A model generated the notes under the pieces. That model was not told the DNA's origin and made no database searches. It saw only the letters and a list, made by a program, of their open reading frames with translations. From Prevotellaceae bacterium (GTDB lineage Bacteria; Bacteroidota; Bacteroidia; Bacteroidales; UBA932), in the NCBI GenBank assembly GCA_031254635.1, contig JAIRUB010000113.1, forward strand, positions 1-15,634: 15,634 nt of DNA. Reading direction: 5' to 3'. Position 1 is the first letter of the stretch. Each line of letters starts with the position of its first letter. A program made the position numbers and the translations under genes. Shown here in pieces: positions 6,254 to 14,809 of this stretch.

Positions 6254-7111
6254 ATGTATGCTATTGTAAACAAACGTTGCTTAGCCGAAGGTATTTATTT
6301 GATGGATATTGATGCTCCGCGTATGGCACGCTCGTCGCAGCCGGGCCAGTTTCTCATTGTGCGCACACACGAACAGGGAGAACGCATTCCGCTCACTATT
6401 TGTGATTATGATGCCGTCAAAGGAGTTATTACTATTGTTACCCAGATTGTGGGTGCTTCGAGCCGCCAGATTTGCATCAAAGAAAAAGGCGAAACCTTGC
6501 TTGATGTGATGGGGCCACTTGGCCATCCATCAGAATTTATACACTTGTCAAAAGAAGAGTTGGCGCAACAGCATTATCTATTTATTGCAGGTGGAGTAGG
6601 CGCAGCGCCTGTTTATCCGCAGGTGAAATGGTTACACCAACAGGGTGCAAAAGCCGATGTAATTATCGGCGCCAAGAATGCAGGTATGGTAATTTTGGAA
6701 GAAGAGATGAGAAAGATTTCCAACGAACTGTTTATAACTACCGACGATGGATCTGCCGGTACTAAAGGATTGGTAACTGATAAGTTGAAACAATTGTTGG
6801 CCGAAGGCAAGAAATATACCCACATTATCGCTATCGGACCGATGGTGATGATGAAGTTTGTGGCGCTTGCCACCAAAGATTCAGGTATTCCGCTTACTGT
6901 AAGTTTAAACACCCTGATGGTTGATGGTACGGGCATGTGTGGCGCTTGCCGCGTAAGCGTTGGCGGTAAAACCAAGTTCGCCTGTGTCGATGGCCCTGAA
7001 TTCAATGGTTATGTTGTAGATTTTGATGAGGCTATGCGTCGCCAAGTTATGTATAAGACCATGGAATTGGACGCCGATCATAAGTGTAAGATAGGCTTGG
7101 ATGGAAAGTAA
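6254..7111 (+). CDS. FAD/NAD-binding electron-transfer subunit (NfnS/SudB-like, DHODB-like)
   Basis: Ferredoxin-reductase-fold protein of 286 residues related to the small subunit of NADH-dependent ferredoxin:NADP oxidoreductase (Nfn), sulfide dehydrogenase and dihydroorotate dehydrogenase PyrK. The FAD-binding motif RIPLTICDYD lies near residues 46-55. The NAD-binding glycine motif LFIAGGVGAAPVYPQ is near 112-126. The C-terminal cluster motif has C229, C232 and C244, with D224 in VDGTGMCGAC. This fits the Asp plus three Cys [2Fe-2S] coordination reported for Nfn small subunits, as I recall it. I chose ATG 6254 (MYAIVNKRCLAEG), the usual family start, over the in-frame TTG six bases upstream. 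The usual partner, a GltD-like NfnL/SudA flavoprotein, is not next to it; mfd follows instead. It may work with a subunit encoded elsewhere. Confidence 0.88.
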   Translation: MYAIVNKRCLAEGIYLMDIDAPRMARSSQPGQFLIVRTHEQGERIPLTICDYDAVKGVITIVTQIVGASSRQICIKEKGETLLDVMGPLGHPSEFIHLSKEELAQQHYLFIAGGVGAAPVYPQVKWLHQQGAKADVIIGAKNAGMVILEEEMRKISNELFITTDDGSAGTKGLVTDKLKQLLAEGKKYTHIIAIGPMVMMKFVALATKDSGIPLTVSLNTLMVDGTGMCGACRVSVGGKTKFACVDGPEFNGYVVDFDEAMRRQVMYKTMELDADHKCKIGLDGK

Positions 7112-7125
7112 TTAAAAATATTCCC

Positions 7126-7133
7126 TATCTTTG
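7126..7133 (+). promoter_or_regulatory. Candidate -7 element for mfd
   Basis: TATCTTTG matches TAnnTTTG and ends 14 bases before the mfd ATG, in the 36-base gap after the flavoprotein gene. The only TTG upstream (7097-7099) is 26 bases away, longer than usual, so the -33 element is doubtful. A transcript from here would have a very short leader. Confidence 0.45.
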
Positions 7134-7147
7134 TACCTCCTAAAAAA

Positions 7148-10100
7148 ATGGACAAAGAAAGGCTCTTATCCACTTTTGCTGCGCAGGAATTGTGCAGGCA
7201 ATTGTCGGCGGAAATTACTGCCGGCCATGGAAGAGTTACGCTCATACGTGAACTATGTGGCTCCGCTAAAAGCCTTGCCATAGCTTCTGCCGCCACGGTT
7301 TCACCGCTCAACTTGGTGCTTATGCCCACCCGCGATGAGGCAACTTATTGCTATAGCGACCTTAGTTCCCTGCTGCTCCCTGAGCAAGTATTTTTCTACC
7401 CCTCCTGCTATAAACGTGGAATTAAAGACGGGCAGTTGGATGCCTCAAATATCGTGCAGCGCACAGCGTCGCTCAATGCAGTTATCGACAAGCAGCAGCC
7501 ACTTTTCATTGTGACTTATCCCGAAGCATTAGCTGAAAAAGTAGCCTCGCGCTACCAGGTGGAAAAAAGCACCATCCGTTTACAAAAAGGCGAAAAAATC
7601 AACATGTTATTTTTGCGGGAAACGCTGTTGGAATACGGCTTTGAGCGTGCAGACTTTGTTGCAGAGCCCGGACAGTTTGCCCTGCGCGGTAGTCTGGTTG
7701 ACGTATTTTCTTTTTCCGACCACCGTCCTGTGCGTGTTGATTTTTTCGGCGATGAGGTAGAAAGTATCCGAACTTTTAACATTGACACACAGCTCTCGGA
7801 AAAAATCATAGAGCAGTTTGACATCATTGCCAATCTGCAGAAAACCACATCGGCGGCTCAGGGCGCTTCCCTCTTTGATTTTCTAAATACTTCCTACACT
7901 TTATGGTTAGACGACCCACAGTTTACCTTCGATAGTTTGTCGACTTTACAAAATTTGGCAACAGACAAGGAGCAATTGATTGATCCTGAGGAGCTACTGA
8001 ATGCCATGCAGAATCAGCCTTGTATCAGTTTTAGGCCATTGCCCGAAGGTGTAAAGAAAGGATCAACGCTACACTTTAACACACATTCACAACCTACTTT
8101 TAATAAAAATTTCGACCTCTTGTCGGCTAATATATCCGAACATTCCGACTTGGGTTATACTACTTATATTCTTACTGACAATCCTGCACAGGTAGAGCGC
8201 CTGAAATCTATTTTTTCTTCCATCGGAAAAACAAACATCAAGTTCGACTTTTTACCCATTACCTTACACGAGGGCTTCATTGACCATAATTTAAAAATTT
8301 GTTGTTATACCGATCATCAAATTTTTGAACGCTATCACCGCGTAATGCTGAAACGGGCTGTGGAAAAAAGCGACCGCCTGACCATACAAGAGTTAAGCAA
8401 TATGCAGCAAGGTGATTATATTGTACACATCGACCACGGCATCGGTGTTTTCGGCGGATTGGTAAAAGCCAATATCAATGGCAAGGTACAAGAGATGATT
8501 AAATTGGTGTATCGTGATAACGATGTATTGTTCGTGAATATTCACGGCTTGCACCGTATTTCTAAATACAAGGGAAAGGAGGGCGAGCCGCCCAAAGTTT
8601 ATAAGTTAGGCACAGGTGCTTGGCAGAAACTGAAGCAAGCCACCAAGTCGAAGGTAAAAGATATTGCTCGCGAGCTTACAGCTTTGTACGCTAAACGTAA
8701 GGCGGCCGAAGGCTTTGCCTTCTCGCCTGACTCCTACCTGCAAAACGAGTTGGAAGCTTCATTTATTTATGAAGATACGCCCGACCAGAATAAGACTACC
8801 CAAGATGTGAAAGCCGACATGGAACGGTCTCATCCGATGGACAGGCTGATATGCGGCGATGTGGGCTTCGGCAAAACAGAGGTGGCTATTCGTGCAGCTT
8901 TAAAGGCAGCTACCGACGGGAAACAAGTGGCAGTGTTGGTGCCAACTACTATTTTGGCTTTGCAGCACTACAAAACTTTTTCCGACCGCTTGGCAGCATT
9001 TCCCGTGCGGGTAGAATATGTAAGCCGACTGAAAACCTCAAAACAAATCAAAGAAATTATAGCCGACTTGACCCTCGGAAAGGTGAATATTATTATTGGC
9101 ACTCATCGTTTGTTGAATAAGGACATACTATTTAAAGACCTCGGTTTGCTGATTGTTGATGAAGAACAAAAATTCGGCGTGAGCGCCAAAGAAAAACTGA
9201 AAACGCTCAAGTTAAATGTTGATACGCTAACCATGACAGCAACGCCTATTCCACGCACCTTGCAATTTTCGCTCATGGGCGCCCGCGACCTTTCTATTAT
9301 CAACACCCCGCCGCCCAACAGACACCCTATTGTTACCGAGGTGTACAACTTTCAAGAAGATATTATACAAAATGCCATCAACTATGAGGTAGAACGTGGC
9401 GGACAGGTTTTCTTCCTGCATAACCGTGTACAAGACATTAAATCGGTGGAAGATATTATCCGTCGTCTTTGTCCCGATGTGAAGACCTGTATCGGGCATG
9501 GACAAATGGAGGGGGAAGCCTTGGAAAAAGTTGTTCTCGATTTTATGAGCGGCGATTATGATGTATTGATTTGTACCACGATTATTGAAAACGGCATTGA
9601 CATTCCAAACGCCAACACCATCATCATTAATCAGGCGCAGAATTTTGGTTTGAGCGATTTGCACCAGTTGCGTGGAAGGGTTGGGCGCTCGAACCGTAAG
9701 GCTTTTTGTTATTTATTAGCGCCACCTTTTATATCAATGACCGATGATGCACGCCGTCGTTTAAAAGCCATTGAAACATTTTCGGATTTGGGTAGCGGCT
9801 TTAATATCGCCATGCAGGATTTGGATATACGTGGGGCAGGAAATATTTTGGGCGGCGAGCAGAGCGGTTTTATTGCCGATATAGGTTTCGAAACCTATCA
9901 GCGGATATTGAACGAAGCCTTGCAGGAACTACGCGATGAAAGTTTTTATGCAACAACTGTTGAAGCTCAAGAGCAGGGAAAAATCTTGCCGAATAATCAG
10001 CCTTTCCTGATGGACTGCACCATTGATACCGACATGAAAATTCTCCTCCCCGATGATTACATCAGTAATACCGCCGAGAAAATTCGTTTATATAAAGAAT

Positions 10101-10465
10101 TAAACAATATTACTGAAGAAGACATTTTGCAACGCTTTGTGCGTGATATTACCGACCGTTTCGGTACGCCACCAAAACAGGTAGAAGACTTGATTGATAT
10201 TGTCAGGTTGCGCAAATTGGCTGTTTTTTTGGGTTTCGAAAAAATCGTCCTTAAAAACAAATTGATGATTGCTTATTTCATCAGCAACCACCTTTCCCCA
10301 TACTTCCGGACACCTATATTCTCGCATGTTTTAAATCACATACAGCAACACCCTCGGACCTTCAAGCTAAAGGAGCAGTCCGACAAATTAATATTAACTG
10401 CTGTAAACGTAAACACCGTGCAGGAGGCCATGGCGATTTTTGAAAAAATACAAGCTGCGAAGTAA
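7148..10465 (+). CDS. mfd: Transcription-repair coupling factor Mfd
   Basis: ATP-dependent DNA translocase that displaces RNA polymerase stalled at lesions and recruits UvrA. The 1105-residue product is complete for the family. The N-terminal third is the UvrB-like region (ALRGSLVDVFSF and VDFFGDEVESIRTF near 177-208). The RNA-polymerase-interacting CarD-like domain begins near 410 (GDYIVHIDHGIGVFGGL). Helicase motifs follow: Walker A GDVGFGKTE at 570, the Mfd/RecG-type D671-E-E-Q674, TMTATPIPRTLQF, and motif VI QLRGRVGRSNR at 840. The C-terminal TRCF domain follows (RLYKELNNITEEDIL, then DRFGTPPKQVEDL). No frameshift or missing catalytic residue was seen. It probably has its own promoter. 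The accessory IS630/AlbA_2 patch begins directly downstream. Confidence 0.98.
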   Translation: MDKERLLSTFAAQELCRQLSAEITAGHGRVTLIRELCGSAKSLAIASAATVSPLNLVLMPTRDEATYCYSDLSSLLLPEQVFFYPSCYKRGIKDGQLDASNIVQRTASLNAVIDKQQPLFIVTYPEALAEKVASRYQVEKSTIRLQKGEKINMLFLRETLLEYGFERADFVAEPGQFALRGSLVDVFSFSDHRPVRVDFFGDEVESIRTFNIDTQLSEKIIEQFDIIANLQKTTSAAQGASLFDFLNTSYTLWLDDPQFTFDSLSTLQNLATDKEQLIDPEELLNAMQNQPCISFRPLPEGVKKGSTLHFNTHSQPTFNKNFDLLSANISEHSDLGYTTYILTDNPAQVERLKSIFSSIGKTNIKFDFLPITLHEGFIDHNLKICCYTDHQIFERYHRVMLKRAVEKSDRLTIQELSNMQQGDYIVHIDHGIGVFGGLVKANINGKVQEMIKLVYRDNDVLFVNIHGLHRISKYKGKEGEPPKVYKLGTGAWQKLKQATKSKVKDIARELTALYAKRKAAEGFAFSPDSYLQNELEASFIYEDTPDQNKTTQDVKADMERSHPMDRLICGDVGFGKTEVAIRAALKAATDGKQVAVLVPTTILALQHYKTFSDRLAAFPVRVEYVSRLKTSKQIKEIIADLTLGKVNIIIGTHRLLNKDILFKDLGLLIVDEEQKFGVSAKEKLKTLKLNVDTLTMTATPIPRTLQFSLMGARDLSIINTPPPNRHPIVTEVYNFQEDIIQNAINYEVERGGQVFFLHNRVQDIKSVEDIIRRLCPDVKTCIGHGQMEGEALEKVVLDFMSGDYDVLICTTIIENGIDIPNANTIIINQAQNFGLSDLHQLRGRVGRSNRKAFCYLLAPPFISMTDDARRRLKAIETFSDLGSGFNIAMQDLDIRGAGNILGGEQSGFIADIGFETYQRILNEALQELRDESFYATTVEAQEQGKILPNNQPFLMDCTIDTDMKILLPDDYISNTAEKIRLYKELNNITEEDILQRFVRDITDRFGTPPKQVEDLIDIVRLRKLAVFLGFEKIVLKNKLMIAYFISNHLSPYFRTPIFSHVLNHIQQHPRTFKLKEQSDKLILTAVNVNTVQEAMAIFEKIQAAK

Positions 10466-10483
10466 TTGTTAATCGTAAAAGGC

Positions 10484-10509
10484 GAAAATACTCTTTACGA
10501 GAGATTTTC
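10484..10509 (+). terminator. Possible hairpin downstream of mfd
   Basis: GAAAAT-A-CTC and GAG-AG-ATTTTC can pair around a TTTAC loop, 18 bases after the mfd stop. The stem is AT-rich and interrupted, and no clean T-run follows, so it is a weak candidate terminator. A competing stem CGTAAA/TTTACG (10474-10499) uses the same loop bases. The structure might instead be an end of the IS remnant. Confidence 0.25.
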
Positions 10510-10538
10510 AATGCTATATTTTATGCAAAAATGATATT

Positions 10539-10940
10539 TTAATCAGACCGGAAAGAATTTAAAGAAAGGTAGCTGTAGCTGCCTATTGATTTCACCATAT
10601 CAGAGGTAATGCTTTGAATAGTATGAGAAAAAAAGTCACTAATTTCGTCAAACGTATTGAAGTATTTGTTGATAAACTTTCTTTTGATATGATGCCATAT
10701 TTTTTCTGCCGAATTAAGTTCCGGTGCGTATGGCGGCAAAAATAGCAAAGTAATATTATGAGGTATTTTCAATCTCTTTGCTTTGTGAAAAGCTCTATTG
10801 TCCAACACGATAATTTTATATTCTTTCGGATTGATTTTTGCAAATTCGTCAAGAAAAATCTGAAAAGTATCACCATTGCAACTTTGGGCTTTCAGCCTTA
10901 TCGTAGATTTTTTTGAATTAAGAGAACTTCCCATCAACAA
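10539..10940 (-). pseudogene. IS630-family transposase, 5'-truncated remnant
   Basis: The open frame encodes the C-terminal part of a DDE transposase of the IS630/Tc1 type. It shows NGDTFQIFLDEFAK, then IIVLDNRAFHKAKRL carrying the second Asp (D47) and LPPYAPELNSAEKIWHHIK carrying the final Glu (E79). The first catalytic Asp and the N-terminal helix-turn-helix half are missing. The only start available in this frame is a TTG at 10938-10940. The frame continues upstream for only 11 sense codons before a stop, without recognisable transposase sequence. Normal IS630 transposases have about 330-350 residues over one or two frames. The usual DNGAFH is DNRAFH here. The copy is therefore almost certainly inactive. 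No clear terminal inverted repeats were found, so the original element ends are unknown. Confidence 0.85.
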
Positions 10941-11046
10941 TTTCCTGCACTTTTCAGTGAAAACATCCTCCTTGGTTTATCGGCTAAATAGCTGTAGGTT
11001 TTGTTTTTCGTAGAATATTTCGTACTTTTGGCAAATAATTCTTGCT
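10941..11046. other. Gap between IS remnant and AlbA_2 gene
   Basis: Minus-strand translation of this stretch gives only short fragments in two frames, each closed by a stop. It may hold decayed transposase sequence, but I cannot recognise it. The right part (11000-11030) is the promoter of the AlbA_2 gene. Confidence 0.4.
11000..11030 (+). promoter_or_regulatory. Promoter of the AlbA_2/Schlafen-like gene
   Basis: TTTG at 11000-11003 and TACTTTTG at 11023-11030 are separated by 19 bases. This is a full match to the Bacteroidota -33/-7 arrangement. The -7 box ends 16 bases before the ATG, giving a leader of about 10 bases. It is the cleanest promoter in the window and could also drive ettA and the membrane protein downstream. 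Confidence 0.75.
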
Positions 11047-12516
11047 ATGACTATTACAGAAATAATTCGCCAACCGGAAAGCAAACGACTTGAATTTAAA
11101 GAGTTGATGCCGTCTAAGGCTGATTTAAGCAAAACCATTGTGGCTTTTGCCAATCAAACAGGCGGCGACTTATTTATTGGTATCAAGAATCATCCGCGCG
11201 AAATTGCAGGATTAGACGATAATGAGCTATTGGCATTAGAGGAAAAAATAACCCACATTATCCACGACAATTGCTCTCCACTAATTTATCCTGAAATATC
11301 TTTTATACAAGTAACTGAAAAATTAGTCTTAAGAGTTCATATCTACAAAGGCAGTCAGCCTCCATATTTTCTAAAAAGTAAAGGCAAACAACAAGGTACT
11401 TATATACGTTCAGGTTCCTCTACTCGTTTAGCTACTCAAGAAATCATAGATAGTCTGGAACGACTGCAAAAAAATATTTCCTTTGACAGCGAGCCTGTAT
11501 TTTTACTAAAAAACACAAAGCTAAATATAAACATTTTTCATACCGTTTATAAAGAAAAAACCGGAGAGAAATTGTCCGATGTCATCTTACAGAAATTTGA
11601 TTTATATCACGAAGAACAAGGCGAAAGGATGCTGACCAATGCCTTGATACTATTGTCGGACGATAATGTCAAGAAGAAACTATTCCCTTATGCAAAAATA
11701 GAGTGTGCACGCTTCAAAGGAAATGTGCCAGGTACTTTTATTGACCAAAAAACCATTGATGATTCTTTAGTTATACAAGCCGATTTAGCCCATCAGTTTG
11801 TCTTGCGCCATATTTCCGAAGGGACATCGGGCTATGATGGCGTTTATCGCAAAGACCGTTGGGAATATCCCATACTTGCAATTCGGGAAGCTATTCGCAA
11901 TGCCGTTATCCACCGTGATTATTCTATCTCGGGTAGCGATATCAAGATTGCCATATTTGATGATAAAATTGAAATTACCAATCCGGGAGAGTTGATGCCT
12001 TTAGTTGACTTCAATTTAATGGATGCAGGACAATCAAACATACGCAACAAAATACTGGCGCCCATTTTTAAGAAATTGGGAATTATTGAACAGTGGGGAA
12101 ATGGTTTGCGGATTATAGTCGAAGAATTAACCAACTATCCCGAAATAGGCTTTGAATGGAAGGAGGTGGGCTTAGGTTTTAGGGTTATATTCTATAAAAA
12201 GAAACCGGAAGAAATACAAAATTACCCAATCAGGTTGGGAGAAAAGTTGGGAGAAAAGTTGGGAGAAAAGTTGGGAGAAAAATTGGGAGAAAAACAGGAA
12301 AAAAAATCGGAAAAATTGTTTAAAAAACGTCATTTAAAAATTATGAAACTAATGAAAAACAATCCGTTAATAACAATTTCTACTTTATCCGAAAAACTTA
12401 GTATTTCAACCACATCTGTTGAAAAGAATATCAATAAACTTAAAAAATCGGGGATTATCAAAAGAACTGGTGGGGATAAAGGCGGAAAATGGGAAGTTAT
12501 CAAACAAAAATTATAA
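11047..12516 (+). CDS. AlbA_2 (Schlafen-like) / RecG-C-like ATPase-fold transcriptional regulator
   Basis: 489 residues in three parts. Residues 1-130 form the AlbA_2 domain (ESKRLEFKE, FANQTGGDLFIGI at 34-46, YIRSGSSTRLA near 118). Residues about 270-360 form a GHKL-type ATP-binding module often mislabelled 'RecG': IREAIRNAVIHRDYS near 279-293, ITNPGEL, and IIEQWGNGLRII. Residues about 428-489 form a winged helix-turn-helix (TLSEKLSISTTSVEKNINKL, then RTGGDKGGKWEVI). Proteins of this architecture are annotated as ATP-binding or putative DNA-binding regulators; their targets are unknown and some sit in mobile or defence loci. Five LGEK units (397-416) link the ATPase-like and DNA-binding parts. 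The gene is AT-rich compared with ettA (by hand count, 17 of 60 G+C at 11521-11580 against 41 of 60 at 13021-13080), which suggests acquisition. It ends 6 bases before ettA. Confidence 0.88.
   Translation: MTITEIIRQPESKRLEFKELMPSKADLSKTIVAFANQTGGDLFIGIKNHPREIAGLDDNELLALEEKITHIIHDNCSPLIYPEISFIQVTEKLVLRVHIYKGSQPPYFLKSKGKQQGTYIRSGSSTRLATQEIIDSLERLQKNISFDSEPVFLLKNTKLNINIFHTVYKEKTGEKLSDVILQKFDLYHEEQGERMLTNALILLSDDNVKKKLFPYAKIECARFKGNVPGTFIDQKTIDDSLVIQADLAHQFVLRHISEGTSGYDGVYRKDRWEYPILAIREAIRNAVIHRDYSISGSDIKIAIFDDKIEITNPGELMPLVDFNLMDAGQSNIRNKILAPIFKKLGIIEQWGNGLRIIVEELTNYPEIGFEWKEVGLGFRVIFYKKKPEEIQNYPIRLGEKLGEKLGEKLGEKLGEKQEKKSEKLFKKRHLKIMKLMKNNPLITISTLSEKLSISTTSVEKNINKLKKSGIIKRTGGDKGGKWEVIKQKL
12235..12294 (+). 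repeat. Five tandem 12-bp units (LGEK) inside the AlbA_2 gene
   Basis: TTGGGAGAAAAG occurs three times exactly (12235-12270), followed by two units ending in AAA in place of AAG (12271-12294). Each unit is four codons, L-G-E-K, so gain or loss of a unit keeps the frame and changes only the linker length. Near-identity at the nucleotide level points to recent slippage-type expansion. Confidence 0.95.
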
Positions 12517-12522
12517 ATCTAT

Positions 12523-14199
12523 ATGGCTGACGAAAAGATTATTTTCTCAATGAACGGTGTGGGCAAAACCATTCCACACAACAATAAAACAATCCTGAAA
12601 GATATCTATCTCTCGTTTTTCTACGGGGCAAAGATTGGTATCATCGGATTGAACGGCTCAGGTAAATCTACCCTGATGAAAATTATTGCAGGTATTGAAA
12701 CCGCTTATCAAGGCGAAGTGGTGTGGGTACCCGGCTATACTGTGGGCTACCTCGAACAGGAGCCGCAACTCGACGAGAGCAAAACCGTCAAAGAGATTGT
12801 ACAAGAAGGCGTGCAGGAAGTTGTTAACCTGCTAAAGGAATATGAAGAGGTAAATGCCAAATTTGCCGATCCTATGAGCGACGACGAAATGAATAAACTC
12901 ATCGAACGCCAAGGCGAGTTGACTGACAAGATTGAGCAGGTGAACGGCTGGGAATTGGATGCCAAGTTAGAACGCGCTATGGATGCACTTCAATGCCCCG
13001 AACCTGATGCCCCCATTAAACACCTCAGCGGAGGGGAGCGTCGTCGCGTTGCATTATGCCGCCTGCTGTTGCGCGAGCCCGATGTGCTGCTGCTTGACGA
13101 GCCTACCAACCACTTAGACACCGAAAGTATCCAGTGGCTTGAGGCCCACTTGAAGCAATATAAGGGCACAGTCATTGCCGTTACCCACGACCGCTATTTC
13201 TTAGACAATGTGGCCGGATGGATTCTGGAACTCGATCGTGGCGAGGGAATCCCATGGAAGGGTAATTACAGCTCATGGCTCGACCAAAAGTCGAAACGCC
13301 TACAGCAAGAAGAAAAACAGGAAAGTAAACGCCGTAAAACCTTAGAGCGCGAATTAGAATGGGTGCGTATGTCGCCCAAGGCGCGACAAGCCAAGTCGAA
13401 AGCCCGTTTAGGTGCTTACGAAAAAATGTTGAACGAAGACAGCAAGCAGAAGGAAGAACGATTGGAAATTTTTATTCCGAACGGCCCCCGCCTCGGAGAT
13501 AAGGTAGTTGACGCCCAACAGGTGAAAAAGGGCTTCGACAATCGTGTATTGTTCGAAAACCTGAACTTCAAACTGCCTCCCGCCGGTATAGTTGGAGTTA
13601 TTGGCCCTAATGGCGTGGGAAAAACCACCTTGTTCCGTCTTATTATGGGCATTGAAAAGGCCGATGCCGGCGCTTTTGAAATAGGCGAAACAGTAAAGCT
13701 CGCTTATATCGACCAGCAACACAGTAAAATTGACCCTGATAAAACCGTTTATGAAACCATCTCTGAAAACAGTGAGTTAATTCGCTTGGGCAACCGCGAT
13801 ATGAATGCCAGAGCCTACGTTTCACGCTTTAATTTTTCGGGTGCCGACCAGGAAAAGAAATGCGGTATCCTCAGCGGCGGCGAGCGCAATAGGCTGCACT
13901 TGGCCTTAGCGCTAAAAGAAGAAGGCAATGTGCTGCTATTAGACGAACCTACCAATGACGTTGACGTAAACACTATCCGCGCACTCGAAGAAGGCTTGGA
14001 AAATTTTGCAGGCTGTGCGGTAATCATCTCCCACGACCGGTGGTTTCTCGACCGCGTAGCTACCCATATCTTGGCTTTTGAAGGCGATTCGCAGGTGGTA
14101 TTTTTCGAAGGCGATTATACCGAATACGAAGAAAATAAGAAGAAACGCATGGGCGATGTAACGCCAAAGCGATTTAAGTATAAGAAGTTGATGGAATGA
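12523..14199 (+). CDS. ettA: Energy-dependent translational throttle protein EttA (ABC-F)
   Basis: Soluble ABC-F ATPase that binds the ribosomal E site and gates entry into elongation according to the ATP/ADP state. At 558 residues it matches the EttA length. The first cassette has Walker A GLNGSGKST (42-50), signature LSGGERRRVAL (168 on) and Walker B DVLLLDEPTNHLD (187 on). The inserted arm is in the first cassette (about 92-140). A basic linker (SKRLQQEEKQESKRRKTLER and SPKARQAKSKARL) joins the cassettes. The second cassette has GPNGVGKTT (361 on), LSGGERNRL (450 on) and LLLDEPTNDVDV. Catalytic Glu residues are present in both Walker B motifs. It starts 6 bases after the AlbA_2 gene, with no -7 element found in between, so it may be cotranscribed with that gene. 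Its stop overlaps the next gene as ATGA. Confidence 0.96.
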   Translation: MADEKIIFSMNGVGKTIPHNNKTILKDIYLSFFYGAKIGIIGLNGSGKSTLMKIIAGIETAYQGEVVWVPGYTVGYLEQEPQLDESKTVKEIVQEGVQEVVNLLKEYEEVNAKFADPMSDDEMNKLIERQGELTDKIEQVNGWELDAKLERAMDALQCPEPDAPIKHLSGGERRRVALCRLLLREPDVLLLDEPTNHLDTESIQWLEAHLKQYKGTVIAVTHDRYFLDNVAGWILELDRGEGIPWKGNYSSWLDQKSKRLQQEEKQESKRRKTLERELEWVRMSPKARQAKSKARLGAYEKMLNEDSKQKEERLEIFIPNGPRLGDKVVDAQQVKKGFDNRVLFENLNFKLPPAGIVGVIGPNGVGKTTLFRLIMGIEKADAGAFEIGETVKLAYIDQQHSKIDPDKTVYETISENSELIRLGNRDMNARAYVSRFNFSGADQEKKCGILSGGERNRLHLALALKEEGNVLLLDEPTNDVDVNTIRALEEGLENFAGCAVIISHDRWFLDRVATHILAFEGDSQVVFFEGDYTEYEENKKKRMGDVTPKRFKYKKLME

Positions 14200-14795
14200 A
14201 TGTTATTTTACTTAGTTTTTTTAAATTTGCGGTACTGGCTACGCTGGGCGAGGTCATTGCCTTGCGTATGCGCACAGGAAGTTTTATTCAAAAAAATTTC
14301 GGCGTATTGCCCCGCGCTATTATATGGGGGCTTTTCGGTATAGTGATTAGTTGGGCCTTTGTACTCTTCAGCAGAGGCACGCCTGCCTTATTAACCTCTT
14401 TAGGCTGGTGCGATGCTGAATTGGTATTTGCTACTGCCGGTTTTTCATGGGGAAAATTAGGCGTTGCCTTTTGTGTGAGCGTGGCTATGAATACCATTTT
14501 CGCCCCTGTATTTATGTCATTCCACAAGATTACCGATATGCACATTACCCGCTACAACGGCAGCATGCGTTGTTTCCTGCATCCCATTAATATTACCCGC
14601 TCATTCCGCGAATTAGAATGGGAAAAATTATGGTCCTTTGTTTTCAAAAAGACCATACCCTTTTTCTGGTATCCCGCCCATACTATTACCTTTATGCTGC
14701 CCGACGAATGGCGTGTGCTATTCGCCGCCCTGCTCAGCATCGCCTTAGGTATCTTATTGGCTATTGACGGCAAAAAGGTAAAGGTGACGAGTTGA
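14196..14795 (+). CDS. Membrane protein, possibly Mpv17/PMP22 family
   Basis: 199 residues with about four to five hydrophobic segments (around 3-20, 41-60, 84-108, 148-165 and 170-191). The segments surround a basic loop (FHKITDMHITRYNGSMRCFLHPINITRS). The end, FVFKKTIPFFWYPAHTITF followed by DEWRVLFAALLSIALGILLA, resembles the closing part of Mpv17/PMP22-like proteins. That is the label I recall for similar short membrane proteins in Bacteroidales, and I hold it loosely. No transport or enzymatic motif is visible, so the function is unknown. The start codon overlaps the ettA stop as ATGA, making translational coupling to ettA likely. No signal peptide cleavage site is evident; the first helix probably stays as an anchor in the inner membrane. 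Confidence 0.7.
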   Translation: MNVILLSFFKFAVLATLGEVIALRMRTGSFIQKNFGVLPRAIIWGLFGIVISWAFVLFSRGTPALLTSLGWCDAELVFATAGFSWGKLGVAFCVSVAMNTIFAPVFMSFHKITDMHITRYNGSMRCFLHPINITRSFRELEWEKLWSFVFKKTIPFFWYPAHTITFMLPDEWRVLFAALLSIALGILLAIDGKKVKVTS

Positions 14796-14809
14796 ACTAC
14801 CCAGTGTTG

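Noticed and set aside
9227..9664. Open frame of 145 residues on the minus strand opposite mfd
   Set aside because: It is antisense to the conserved helicase motifs of mfd; its openness follows from mfd codon use.
10474..10509. Attenuator or riboswitch formed by two competing stems after mfd
   Set aside because: The stems are short and AT-rich and the next gene runs in the opposite direction, so there is no gene to attenuate.
10941..11010. Frameshifted N-terminal half of the transposase
   Set aside because: Fragments in two frames were translated by hand; neither shows the first catalytic Asp or recognisable IS630 sequence, so the remnant was limited to 10539-10940.
12235..12294. CRISPR-like or intergenic repeat array
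   Set aside because: The units are contiguous 12-mers without spacers and are in frame inside a coding gene.
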